Positions 20,202-28,331 of a stretch of DNA of 64,000 nucleotides are shown here, in pieces (the stretch's first letter is position 1; each line of letters begins with the position of its first letter). The translations under genes were made by a program, and so were the position numbers. The DNA is from Mycobacterium asiaticum (GTDB taxonomy: Bacteria > Actinomycetota > Actinomycetes > Mycobacteriales > Mycobacteriaceae): NCBI RefSeq assembly GCF_001673315.1, contig NZ_LZLQ01000086.1:1-64000 (forward strand), written 5' to 3'. The notes below the pieces were generated by a model. That model worked only from the letters and a program-made list of their open reading frames with translations. It was not told the DNA's origin and ran no database searches.

Positions 20202-22406
20202 TCAACTAGTGGGCTGGCCAGCAAGAAACCACGCGAGATGGTAGTTGGCGACCTTCTTATCACCGGCCACCAGTGCGTCGATCGATGCGAGCAGTTGCCA
20301 ATTGCCGACCTTGTTGGCATCGATGTGGTGGGGGTAGGCATCGAGCACTTGGCTGCTGATCGTGGCCAGATGTTCTTGCAGCAGAGTAATTTCCGAGTCC
20401 AGGACACCTGTGCCGGCTGAAGCCGCCTTGGCCAGCGTGTGGGCTAGTCGCGGCAGGCCGTCGCGCCACTGGGTGGCCCGGCTGAGTTCCCAGCCGAGAT
20501 CGGCAATGTCCGGCGCGGATCGCGGCCGCGGCGAAGTGGGCAACGGCTCGGCGTCATCGGGAACGTGGTGAGTCGGGGTGTAGTGGGCGGTGACGGTGAC
20601 TTCACCGAGCAAAGCCTCAAGGGCGCCGCGGCGTCGTGCCGGTGGTAGCAGCGTCACCACGGACGGCAACGCGATGCGGGGCGGGATCCAACCGCCGGCC
20701 AAATCGGTCACTAGCACGGTGGTATTACCGGCGCGGTCGCCGGCCGCCCACGCTAGGCGCGGTTGCTGGCGCGCGACGGCGTTAACCAGGCGCTGCAACC
20801 GGGCGCGCGCAGTGGCGTCGGCGGATGCGGCGCCGACGGCCGCGCCGGTCGCTGTTGCTGCGACGGCCTGGGTGCCGATCGATGACGGTGGCGATGGCGC
20901 CTGGGTGGGAGTGGTTTGCCGGACGAGCGGGGATTGGCCCGGAGTTGCTTGACCGGCCGACGGGCTTACCGGTGCCGAGCTTGGGGTTGCAGACACGGGC
21001 GGCGGGCTGGGCGCTGGGGGCGGGTTGAGGGTCGTCGACACCGGTGGCCGGAGGTCGGAACCATACGTTGGCAATGCATTAGCGGCCGAAGGTGTCAGGG
21101 GTGCGATCGGTGTTTGCGGCGCTGCCGCGACGATCGCGGGTGCTTGCGGCGCGTCCGGCACGGCCGCATGGTAAGTGGGTGTTGGCGCTTCGGTGGCCGA
21201 CACGTGGACCGGAGGGCTCGCTGCGGCGGCTGGGACTGCCGTTGGTGCATGCGGCATTTGAGCTTCTGTGGGTGTCACTGGCATCGATGCGGCGGCGTGC
21301 GCGGCCGCGGATATTGGGGCTCCGGACTCCAACCCCTTATTGAAGCTTTGTGCGAGTTCGGCGGGAGTGATGCTTGGGGTTTGGGGGAGTGCGGGAGCGG
21401 ATGGGAGCAACGTCCCGGGTAACGGTGCACCTCGACCGCTTATTGCGGGCGGGATAGATGTGTTTGCCGTCCCAGAAGTGGAAAACCCAGGGACTGCGGG
21501 GGCAAGGGCAGGCGGGGCCGCAGGCGGCGCCGCAGTCGCATGCGTCCCAAATCCGCCGTGCGGCGGAGTGGGTGATAGACGTCCAACTGGCAACACCTGT
21601 CTTGGCGCTGCTTGGCTGGGAACCGACTCGTTGATCGCTGCGGGCTCTAGTACAGATGGAAGATGGTCATTCAGAAAGAGTTGCGGTTCTGCGCATCCCG
21701 GTTTGATTGGGGGCGCTTCACCTTCTTGCCGGCCGAGTGACGTTGGGAGCTGGCCGACTCCAAGTAATTGCGGAGAGGCGGAGTTGTTTACCAAACTTCT
21801 GATTGCGTCGTTTAATTCCCGCTGATCCTTGGGATTCTGGAAGATGTGACCCATGTCGACGCCGTGTGCTTGAGCGAACTGACGCGTCGTTTGTCCCGCG
21901 GCTTCTACGTCAAGTATTCGCTGTACAGCGTCGGCCACGTTACCGCCATACTTTGCAACAGCCATGTTTGCAATCGCGTGATAGTTGTTGATCAACGACA
22001 GGATTGCAGCCACCTTGGTCTCTGGGGACTGCTTGGAGTCTTCGACCGCTTGGATTTCTTTGTTTCCTTCTTCAGCCAAACTCGATAAATCCTGTCGGAG
22101 GGAAACTATGCTGTCATAGGCAGTTCCATATGCCTGCTCTTTCACCATATTTTTCTCAGCTACTAATCTGGCTTGGTGTTCGCACGTACGAAAAGTCGCA
22201 CGTAAATCTTCAACTGTGCTACCACTTTGGTCAGCAAGTAATCCGGATTGCGCATCGCGCAGAGCGTCACCAAACTCGTTAAACCGTGTGCGTATTCCGG
22301 TGCGATTCGCTCTGCCGCTGGCGACGGCGGCTAAGTCGGTATCGTCGGGCCAATAATCGCCTACAAGTACAGGCGACCACTTGCCGGCAGGAAAGGTCAT
22401 CTGCAC
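20202..22406 (-). CDS. Large Ala/Pro-rich protein (Rv2082-like), possible type VII secretion-associated
   Basis: A 734-residue protein without a signal peptide. Residues 1-200 are helical, beginning with a WSPVLVGDYWPDDTDLAAVASG stretch that recalls helical N-termini of ESX-associated proteins. Residues 220-520 are a Pro/Ala/Thr-rich linker. Residues 530-734 form a folded domain resembling the C-terminus of Rv2082 and, as I recall, the DUF5631/5632 proteins such as Rv3899c. Its ATG overlaps the end of the upstream gene by ten bases. DNA encoding the first 200 residues is clearly less GC-rich than the rest. The function is unknown, and the secretion link is inference. Confidence 0.75.
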   Translation of the reverse strand: MQMTFPAGKWSPVLVGDYWPDDTDLAAVASGRANRTGIRTRFNEFGDALRDAQSGLLADQSGSTVEDLRATFRTCEHQARLVAEKNMVKEQAYGTAYDSIVSLRQDLSSLAEEGNKEIQAVEDSKQSPETKVAAILSLINNYHAIANMAVAKYGGNVADAVQRILDVEAAGQTTRQFAQAHGVDMGHIFQNPKDQRELNDAIRSLVNNSASPQLLGVGQLPTSLGRQEGEAPPIKPGCAEPQLFLNDHLPSVLEPAAINESVPSQAAPRQVLPVGRLSPTPPHGGFGTHATAAPPAAPPALAPAVPGFSTSGTANTSIPPAISGRGAPLPGTLLPSAPALPQTPSITPAELAQSFNKGLESGAPISAAAHAAASMPVTPTEAQMPHAPTAVPAAAASPPVHVSATEAPTPTYHAAVPDAPQAPAIVAAAPQTPIAPLTPSAANALPTYGSDLRPPVSTTLNPPPAPSPPPVSATPSSAPVSPSAGQATPGQSPLVRQTTPTQAPSPPSSIGTQAVAATATGAAVGAASADATARARLQRLVNAVARQQPRLAWAAGDRAGNTTVLVTDLAGGWIPPRIALPSVVTLLPPARRRGALEALLGEVTVTAHYTPTHHVPDDAEPLPTSPRPRSAPDIADLGWELSRATQWRDGLPRLAHTLAKAASAGTGVLDSEITLLQEHLATISSQVLDAYPHHIDANKVGNWQLLASIDALVAGDKKVANYHLAWFLAGQPTS

Positions 22407-22969
22407 ATCTCGGCGACTCTTGATCCGGCACGTTCGACAGCATTCTGTGAATCCTGCAGTTCCGAATCACCGGCCTCAGCCATGTAGTTGATTGCAAGCA
22501 TTTGATATGAATCGGCTAGTGCTCTAGTTGCCGCTGCAAAGTCGTTTGGGGTGGCGGATTCCTGTTGCAGCACCTTTAGCAGATATTCGCCACTATCGAA
22601 CAGCGCGATTCGCGCATTCGCCGCTAGCCCCAGCAAGGTGGCGGGGTCGTTGCCACCACCCCGGCCCGTATTGGCAAGTACCGCGTGGTGCACCTTTGCA
22701 TACGCAGCGCACACCCTCCTCTTCGCTTCGGCAACTTGCTGGCTCGTGTATGTGGGAGGGAGCGGTGGTTCGTGCTTCGGCAAGGGTCGAAACCAGGCGC
22801 CTACGGCGACTCCGACCGCCAGCAGCGCAATTCCTAGCGAGACGATTGCGAGCCACCTCGGCACCCGACTACGCGCGGGCGGCATCGCGGGCGGCCAGGT
22901 CGGAGGTTGCTGCGAAGGCACGTTAGACACGCGTGGATCGTATCGTTCCCGCGTGAAACCGCCAGTCAT
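22397..22969 (-). CDS. Single-pass membrane protein, tandem paralogue 2
   Basis: The 190-residue protein has a Pro-rich cytoplasmic start (MTGGFTRERYDPRVSN), one membrane helix at about 41-63 and an extracytoplasmic helical domain with two Cys (VCAAYAKVH and the terminal EMCR). Its first half is nearly the same as the product of the next gene upstream (23111-23680), while the last 90 residues differ strongly. It overlaps the large downstream gene by ten bases. I recognise a mycobacterial family but no function. Confidence 0.8.
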   Translation of the reverse strand: MTGGFTRERYDPRVSNVPSQQPPTWPPAMPPARSRVPRWLAIVSLGIALLAVGVAVGAWFRPLPKHEPPLPPTYTSQQVAEAKRRVCAAYAKVHHAVLANTGRGGGNDPATLLGLAANARIALFDSGEYLLKVLQQESATPNDFAAATRALADSYQMLAINYMAEAGDSELQDSQNAVERAGSRVAEMCR

Positions 22970-23110
22970 GCTTTGCTACGCGACACGTGAGAGGCCGTTG
23001 ACCAAATACTCACGCGCACAGACTCATTGTGCCGGCGGATCAAAGGACTCGAAACAGGACTTCCGCGGTTGTCGTCCGATAGGAGTACCATGTGCCTGGC
23101 GGTAAATCCG
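22970..23110. other. Spacer between tandem paralogues
   Basis: A 141-base AT-richer spacer. I see no gene in it. The bases just before both paralogue starts are similar (GCAAAG then the start codon and ACTGGCGG), as expected if the duplication included the leader. Confidence 0.4.
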
Positions 23111-23680
23111 TCATTTGCAGAGTGCTTCGATTCTGACTGCCTCTTCATTTCCAATATTTAAGGTATCCTTCATCTGGCTATCAGCAAGACCGTTAAGGTA
23201 GTCAATGACGAGCTCTTCGTAAATATCGGAAATCTTGCGGGTACTTACCTTGAGCTCAGATGGTGTGGCAGCCTGCGCTGACAGGACTGTTCGAAGATAT
23301 CCGCTGCCCGCAAGGAGCGCTTGACGACCATTTATCGCGAAAGCAAATCTGGCAGTCTCGTCAACGCCAACCTCACGAGAAGAACTCGCTTTGATCGCCT
23401 GGTGCACTTTCGCATACGCAGCGCACACTTTCGCCTTCGCTTCGGCAACCTGCTCGCTCGTGTACGAGGGGGCGGGCGGCGGTGGTTCGTGCTTCGCCAA
23501 TGGTCGAAACCACGCGCCGAGGGCAACTCCGATCGCCAACAGTGCGACCCCTAGCGAGACGAGAGCGAGCCACTGCGGCGGCCCAATATGCGTCGGCGGT
23601 GTCGCGGGCGGCCAGGTCGCAGGGGGAGGCATGTTAGACACGCGTGGATCGTAGCGTTCCACCGAAAAACCGCCAGTCAC
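23111..23680 (-). CDS. Single-pass membrane protein, tandem paralogue 1
   Basis: A 189-residue sister of the neighbouring membrane protein: the same TGGF..ERYDPRVSN start, Pro-rich segment, membrane helix (about 38-60) and Cys positions (VCAAYAKVH and the terminal ALCK). I chose GTG 23680 because it aligns with the ATG of the paralogue; the frame is open to a TTG at 23704. The C-terminal half has diverged and its DNA is relatively AT-rich. Probably same operon as its neighbours. Function unknown. Confidence 0.75.
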   Translation of the reverse strand: MTGGFSVERYDPRVSNMPPPATWPPATPPTHIGPPQWLALVSLGVALLAIGVALGAWFRPLAKHEPPPPAPSYTSEQVAEAKAKVCAAYAKVHQAIKASSSREVGVDETARFAFAINGRQALLAGSGYLRTVLSAQAATPSELKVSTRKISDIYEELVIDYLNGLADSQMKDTLNIGNEEAVRIEALCK

Positions 23681-23752
23681 CCTTTGCTGGGTGCGGCGTG
23701 ACAAGGAGTCGATCTCCTGATCAAGCTCAAAGGCAACGTTGCTGTCGTCGGA

Positions 23753-24727
23753 TCACGAACCCGAATCGGGACCTTCGCGTTTATCGTCGGAGAGCACTAT
23801 GCGTCTCGTCGCTACCGGTTTGCCGTCGATGTGCTTGGTCACCGCCGGCAGCGTGGGGGGAGCGGTGATACGCCCCTGCACCGGTGCGCCATTTTTGACA
23901 GTAGGTCCGACGATCCGTTTGGTGTCGGGCTTGGCCTCGCTGCCGGAAGCGCCTGCGCCGTGCATGGCCCCCGGCGGCATCATCGGCATTGCACCGCCCA
24001 TCGCCCCGCGTTGAGCCGCCGCAGGTTCGGGCACACTCGGCGCCGGCGCCGAGGCGGCCTGCGACGATGCGGGCACGGTACCGGCTGAGGGAGTCGGCGG
24101 CGGCCCGAGCATCGCCGTCGGATTGGTTCCCTCGAAACCGCCACCCCCACCGCCAGCGCCCTCGCTACCGCCGCCTCCGCCGGCACCAGAGAAGTGGCCG
24201 CCCCCCGCACCGAAATCGTCCCCACCTCCGAGCAACTCGTCGGGATCGACCTCACCGGCGCTGGCGCCAGTCCCTTGCTGCATCATTCCCATGCCCGTCT
24301 GCATGGCCTGTTGCCCGGCCTGCGCAAGCTGTTGCGGAATCTGCATAAACGGCTGCAGAACCCCACCGAGCGCTCCGGCGATTCCGCCCGCTACCCCGGA
24401 CGCCATCTGCGGCATCTGCTGCAGCATCTGAGACATCTGCCCCGCGCCTCCGACACCGGCCAACTGCGCGGCAGCTTCGTTTTCGTTGGCAGGAAACTTG
24501 GCGAGCGCATCGTTAACTTTCGCGTCGCGCTCGTCATGCCCGCTCTGCGCTTCGCTGTTGTCGTCGGCGTCACCGGCGTTGGCGGCCGCGCCGAGCGCCC
24601 TGAGCAGTTGGCTGATGCCCGAATGCCCGGAAGCCAGCTGATCAGGAGTGATCGCCGGTGGCGGTGGTATCCCGAGTAGCTGCGAAAGTTGGTCGAGCAT
24701 GATGCGTAGCTCGTCGTCCCCGCTCAT
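23753..24727 (-). CDS. Met/Gly/Pro-rich low-complexity protein, ESX-associated-like
   Basis: The 324-residue protein has a short helical N-terminal region (1-45), an acidic charged segment (about 50-80), a Met/Gln/Gly-rich region (about 95-155, MSQMLQQMPQMASG type), a Gly-rich stretch with runs of up to seven Gly (about 170-200), a Pro/Ala linker and a conserved basic C-terminal tail ending in RRIVLSDDKREG. There is no signal peptide. The composition resembles ESX-1-associated Esp proteins, but I cannot assign a named family. It lies in the minus-strand accessory block, so it probably acts with the membrane pair and the 734-residue protein. Confidence 0.75.
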   Translation of the reverse strand: MSGDDELRIMLDQLSQLLGIPPPPAITPDQLASGHSGISQLLRALGAAANAGDADDNSEAQSGHDERDAKVNDALAKFPANENEAAAQLAGVGGAGQMSQMLQQMPQMASGVAGGIAGALGGVLQPFMQIPQQLAQAGQQAMQTGMGMMQQGTGASAGEVDPDELLGGGDDFGAGGGHFSGAGGGGGSEGAGGGGGGFEGTNPTAMLGPPPTPSAGTVPASSQAASAPAPSVPEPAAAQRGAMGGAMPMMPPGAMHGAGASGSEAKPDTKRIVGPTVKNGAPVQGRITAPPTLPAVTKHIDGKPVATRRIVLSDDKREGPDSGS

Positions 24728-24816
24728 CGTGTCCTTCCACCTACGGGGCCAGGTGCCCTCCTGGATCGGGTGATGCTATCGCCTATCGGTGATTCCGGTT
24801 AGTCAGTACGGATTTT

Positions 24817-25542
24817 TCACCGCTTCAGCGGGTTGGGGTCATCAACAACCGCGTTGTAACGCAGGATCATGTCTCGGTCAGGTAGTACGAGTCTGACCGG
24901 ATCGTCTTGATAGATCTGGGTGTACAACGCGGCCAGTCCCCGACTTAGAGTTTCGTCGTAGATGCCAGATTCCACGTGAATACCTCTGCTAAACAACTCA
25001 TCTGGACTGCCGATGCGTCCATCGATCAGGTACTGCGGAGGAATGTTTGTTACCGGGTGTCCGGATGCGAGGACGGCGTTCAGTATCTCGCGATCAGCTC
25101 GGCCAATTGACATGGTGGGCAATCGATGATCCGTCGGGAGCAGCATCCCGGTCGGGGCGGGCCCCAGCACATCACCCTCAATTGCCTGACCGACTATTCC
25201 GAGCGCTGGCGCGGCAAATGGGCCGGCTCCTGGTATTGCTCCTGTCACTGCGGCCAAGGTCTTCACCCCCAACTCGTAGGCCGTCTTCTTCTGGTCATAT
25301 TCCGTCCGCCGCGCGGCATCTTCCTGCAACGCATGGCTTTCCACCTGCGCTTGAACCGCGTTGTGGATCCCGGCGTCGACCAACCCGCGCAGGGTCATAG
25401 CGTCGTGCAAGTGGGCGTTGTAGTTCGCCATATGGGGTGTGTGGCTGGTGAGCGTCTGAATGTAGTTGCCCTCGGCGAGAATCGCCTGCCGCTCAGCATG
25501 CCCATTGAAGTAGTCCGACGCTGCCTTGTCAGTGCTGAGCAC
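24817..25542 (-). pseudogene. Probable 5'-truncated gene of a large mycobacterial helical protein
   Basis: The 241-codon frame opens at GTG 25542 without any proper N-terminal domain. Upstream the same frame still reads like protein for eight codons (PVAKGIFS) and then meets TGA at 25567-25569. Relatives I recall (TPR-repeat-region or alpha-helical proteins of 400-650 residues) have a VLSTD-like segment in the middle, so this looks like the surviving C-terminal part. AAGGGGA lies eight bases before the GTG, so a shorter protein could still be made. Residues 95-120 include a hydrophobic Gly/Ala-rich stretch (AAVTGAIPGAGPFAAPALG). Confidence 0.5.
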
Positions 25543-25668
25543 CGAGAAGATCCCCTTGGCGACGGGTCAAGGCCGACGTGCCGAGGTCAGCTCACAGATT
25601 GATCTCAACACTCCTACAGTTGGACAACGTTTCTCGTCCCCTTCCGTAGCGCCGTGCCAGGGTAACGC

Positions 25669-27123
25669 ATGCCCAGCGCGAGGTCGTTGAAGTGCGCCGT
25701 TTTCGTCTCGACGTTCATGCTTGCGCTGACATCGGCGGCACCGGTCGCCGCCGACATCAACGAGGTGCCGACACCGCCGTCACCCACGGCTCCCTGCAAC
25801 GCGATCAGTCCGTTCGCCTTTCCGTGTTCGGGCACCGGCAAGTTCGCCGACGCGGTCGCCGCGGAATGCCGACGCGTCGGGGTCTCTGACAATCTGTGCC
25901 TGGTGCCGTTGGCGCACAAGGTGACTCAGGCTGCGACGGCCGCTTATCTCCAGTCGTGGGTGCACCGTGCCGCGCAATTCCAATACGCGCTCGGCGACTC
26001 GGTGCCCTTCAAAGACGCTCAGTGGATCGGTACCCACAACTCTTTCAACAGCCTCGCCGAACAGTTCACCCCGTCGCACGCCGACTCCAATCAGCAGCTG
26101 TCGATGCCTCAGCAGCTCGACATCGACGTGCGCAGCATCGAATTGGATCTGCACTACATCCCGCGACTCGGCCAGCTGGGCCGGCCCGGTGTCACGGTGT
26201 GCCATGGTCGTCCGCCGGAGCAGGGCAACCTGGGCTGCACCACCGAACCGCTGTTCTCCAAAGTGCTTCCGGTCATTGGGGATTGGTTGAATAACCATGC
26301 CGACCAAGTCGTCCTGCTCCTCATCGAGGATCAACTGAAAGATCCGACGGCCTACGCCTCGGCGCTGTCCACCATAGAGAACGGGTTGCGGCGCCCCGAC
26401 GGGACAAGTCTGATCTATCATCCCGCTCCCGCCGACATCAGTCCCGCCGGATGTGCTGCGTTCCCGCGCAACATCTCTCGCAACGACGTCCGAACCGCGG
26501 GCGCGCAGGTAGTGCTGGTCAGCGATTGCGTGCCGAGTTTGGGCAGCGCCGTCTTCAGCTGGGAACACGAGGAGGTGCAGAAGGGGTCAACCTTTGACTA
26601 CCAGCAGTTTCCGCGGTGCGATGCGACGTATGGCCCCGTCGTTTATGCCAACAACATCGTCCGATACTTCGAGGACTCCACGTTCATTTCGGCGCTGATC
26701 AACCCCAGCCGGCCACCCAACAATCCGGAGGCGCTGACGCCGAACAAGGTGCAGGCGATGACGTTCTGCGGCGTCAATCTCTTTGGTCTCGACCAGCTAC
26801 TGCCCGAGGACGGCCGCATTCAAGCGACGCTGTGGAGCTGGGCACCGGATGAGCCTCGTGCCGGAGCAGGCGGGTGCACCCTGCAGGGCGCCGACGGACG
26901 TTGGGTTGCGGCGCCCTGCACTGACCCGCATCCCGCGGCCTGTGTGAACGGGATAGGCGCGTGGACCGTGACGGCACCGGTGCAGTTCACCGGCGCGTCG
27001 GCGGCCTGCGCGGCGCTGGGGTCGACGTTCGGGCTGCCGCGGACGGGGATTCAGAATTCGCGTTTGTGGGCGGCGGCTGGGCCGGGCGGTGGAGCGTGGG
27101 TGCAGTACGTCATCTCGCCGTGA
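25669..27123 (+). CDS. Exported PLC-like phosphodiesterase family protein (Rv2075c-like)
   Basis: The 484-residue protein has a signal peptide of about 28 residues (cleavage after PVAA). A PI-PLC-like TIM-barrel domain follows, with candidate catalytic His123 in IGTHNSFN, an acidic/His pair in IELDLHYIP (Asp160, His162) and His179 in VCHGR. Several Cys suggest disulfides outside the membrane. The last 90 residues form a Cys-containing, possibly carbohydrate-binding module. It sits at the Rv2075c position. The substrate is unknown; a phosphodiester such as a cell-envelope lipid headgroup is an inference from the fold. Confidence 0.82.
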   Translation: MPSARSLKCAVFVSTFMLALTSAAPVAADINEVPTPPSPTAPCNAISPFAFPCSGTGKFADAVAAECRRVGVSDNLCLVPLAHKVTQAATAAYLQSWVHRAAQFQYALGDSVPFKDAQWIGTHNSFNSLAEQFTPSHADSNQQLSMPQQLDIDVRSIELDLHYIPRLGQLGRPGVTVCHGRPPEQGNLGCTTEPLFSKVLPVIGDWLNNHADQVVLLLIEDQLKDPTAYASALSTIENGLRRPDGTSLIYHPAPADISPAGCAAFPRNISRNDVRTAGAQVVLVSDCVPSLGSAVFSWEHEEVQKGSTFDYQQFPRCDATYGPVVYANNIVRYFEDSTFISALINPSRPPNNPEALTPNKVQAMTFCGVNLFGLDQLLPEDGRIQATLWSWAPDEPRAGAGGCTLQGADGRWVAAPCTDPHPAACVNGIGAWTVTAPVQFTGASAACAALGSTFGLPRTGIQNSRLWAAAGPGGGAWVQYVISP

Positions 27124-27138
27124 CCGCGGGAAACGTCA

Positions 27139-27546
27139 TCAACTGCGGTCGAGCAGGTCGGACGAGCCCAACACCCGTTCCACCTGAACCTCGATGACGA
27201 CCCGACGTGGGTTCGCCCGCGGTGTGCGGTAACGCTGCGCGTAACGCAGCTCGGCGTCGCGAACGGCGTCGATTTGTTTGTTCACCACGGCACGGCCCTC
27301 GAGGGACAGCCACCGTGCACCATCGACCTGGCTGAGCACCGCTACACCACCGCGCTCGGCGTTGACGGCCTTCTGCGAACCGCCGGTGGTGATGACGCGG
27401 GCGATGTGCGTCCTGGGGTCGAAGGTGAATCCCACCGCCACCACGTGCGGTGAATTGTCGGCCCGCAACGTCGTCAACATCGCCAGATGGCGTTCGGAGA
27501 GGAACGCCAGCGCGTCGTCGGTGAGCCGCGTAGTGGTCTTGGCCAT
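27139..27546 (-). CDS. F420-dependent biliverdin reductase-like (Rv2074-like)
   Basis: A 135-residue split-barrel flavin/deazaflavin oxidoreductase. Rv2074 of M. tuberculosis, at this position and of similar length (137), reduces biliverdin with F420H2. The hallmark strands [20 protein letters not shown] and the basic [15 protein letters not shown] loop that holds the cofactor phosphate are visible. It converges with the PLC-like gene and diverges from the SDR at 27582. Confidence 0.87.
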   Translation of the reverse strand: MAKTTTRLTDDALAFLSERHLAMLTTLRADNSPHVVAVGFTFDPRTHIARVITTGGSQKAVNAERGGVAVLSQVDGARWLSLEGRAVVNKQIDAVRDAELRYAQRYRTPRANPRRVVIEVQVERVLGSSDLLDRS

Positions 27547-27581
27547 CGCCTCTCACGCTAGCGCAGGCGATAATCACAGCC

Positions 27582-28331
27582 GTGGACGACACGAGCAGCG
27601 GTCCGATAGTAATTTTCGGCGGCCGCAGTGAGATCGGCGTCGAGCTCGCACGGCACCTGGCGCCTGGCGCCACGGTGCTGTTGGTGGCGCGCCGAGCCGA
27701 TCAACTCGGTGACGAAGTGGCCACCGTGCGAGACGCCGGTGCCGCCTCGGTGCACACCTTGGAGTTCGACGCCGACGACGTGTCCTCCCACGCTGCCCTG
27801 GTCGACGCGATCATCGCCGAGCATGGCTCGATCGGCACCGCGGTGCTCGCCTTCGGAGTCCTCGGTGATCAAGCCCGCGCCGAGATCGACGCGGCGCATG
27901 CCGTCGCGATCGTGCACACCGATTACGTCGCGCAGGTCAGCTTGCTGACGATTCTGGCGGCGGCCATGCGCCGCGCCAATCGGGGATCGCTGGTGGTGTT
28001 CTCGTCGGTGGCCGGGGTGCGGGTGCGTCGCGCCAACTACGTCTACGGTTCTGCCAAGGCCGGGCTGGACGGATTCGCCAACGGATTGGCTGACGCGCTA
28101 CACGGCACCGGGGTGCGGTTGTTGATCGCTCGCCCGGGGTTTGTCATCGGGCGGATGACGCAGGGCATGACGCCGGCGCCGCTATCCAGTACCCCCGAGC
28201 AGGTTGCTGCCGCCACGGCGAAGGCACTGGCCAAAGGGCGGCGCAGCGTTTGGATCCCGTGGGCGCTGCAGCCGATGTTCTTCACTCTGAAGCTGTTACC
28301 GCAATTCGTCTGGCGCAGGATGCCGCGATGA
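27582..28331 (+). CDS. Short-chain dehydrogenase/reductase (Rv2073c-like)
   Basis: A 249-residue classical SDR with a modified cofactor motif FGGRSEIG (12-19), a Ser pair at 141-142 and the active-site Y155-x3-K159 (YVYGSAK). The overall look is close to the DprE2-type decaprenyl-phosphoryl keto-sugar reductases, so a sugar-lipid substrate is possible, but DprE2 proper lies elsewhere in mycobacteria. A hydrophobic C-terminal stretch (ALQPMFFTLKLLPQFVW) may bind membrane. Its stop overlaps the cobL start in ATGA, making it the first gene of the cobL-M-K operon although it has no known place in the corrin pathway. Confidence 0.85.
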   Translation: MDDTSSGPIVIFGGRSEIGVELARHLAPGATVLLVARRADQLGDEVATVRDAGAASVHTLEFDADDVSSHAALVDAIIAEHGSIGTAVLAFGVLGDQARAEIDAAHAVAIVHTDYVAQVSLLTILAAAMRRANRGSLVVFSSVAGVRVRRANYVYGSAKAGLDGFANGLADALHGTGVRLLIARPGFVIGRMTQGMTPAPLSSTPEQVAAATAKALAKGRRSVWIPWALQPMFFTLKLLPQFVWRRMPR

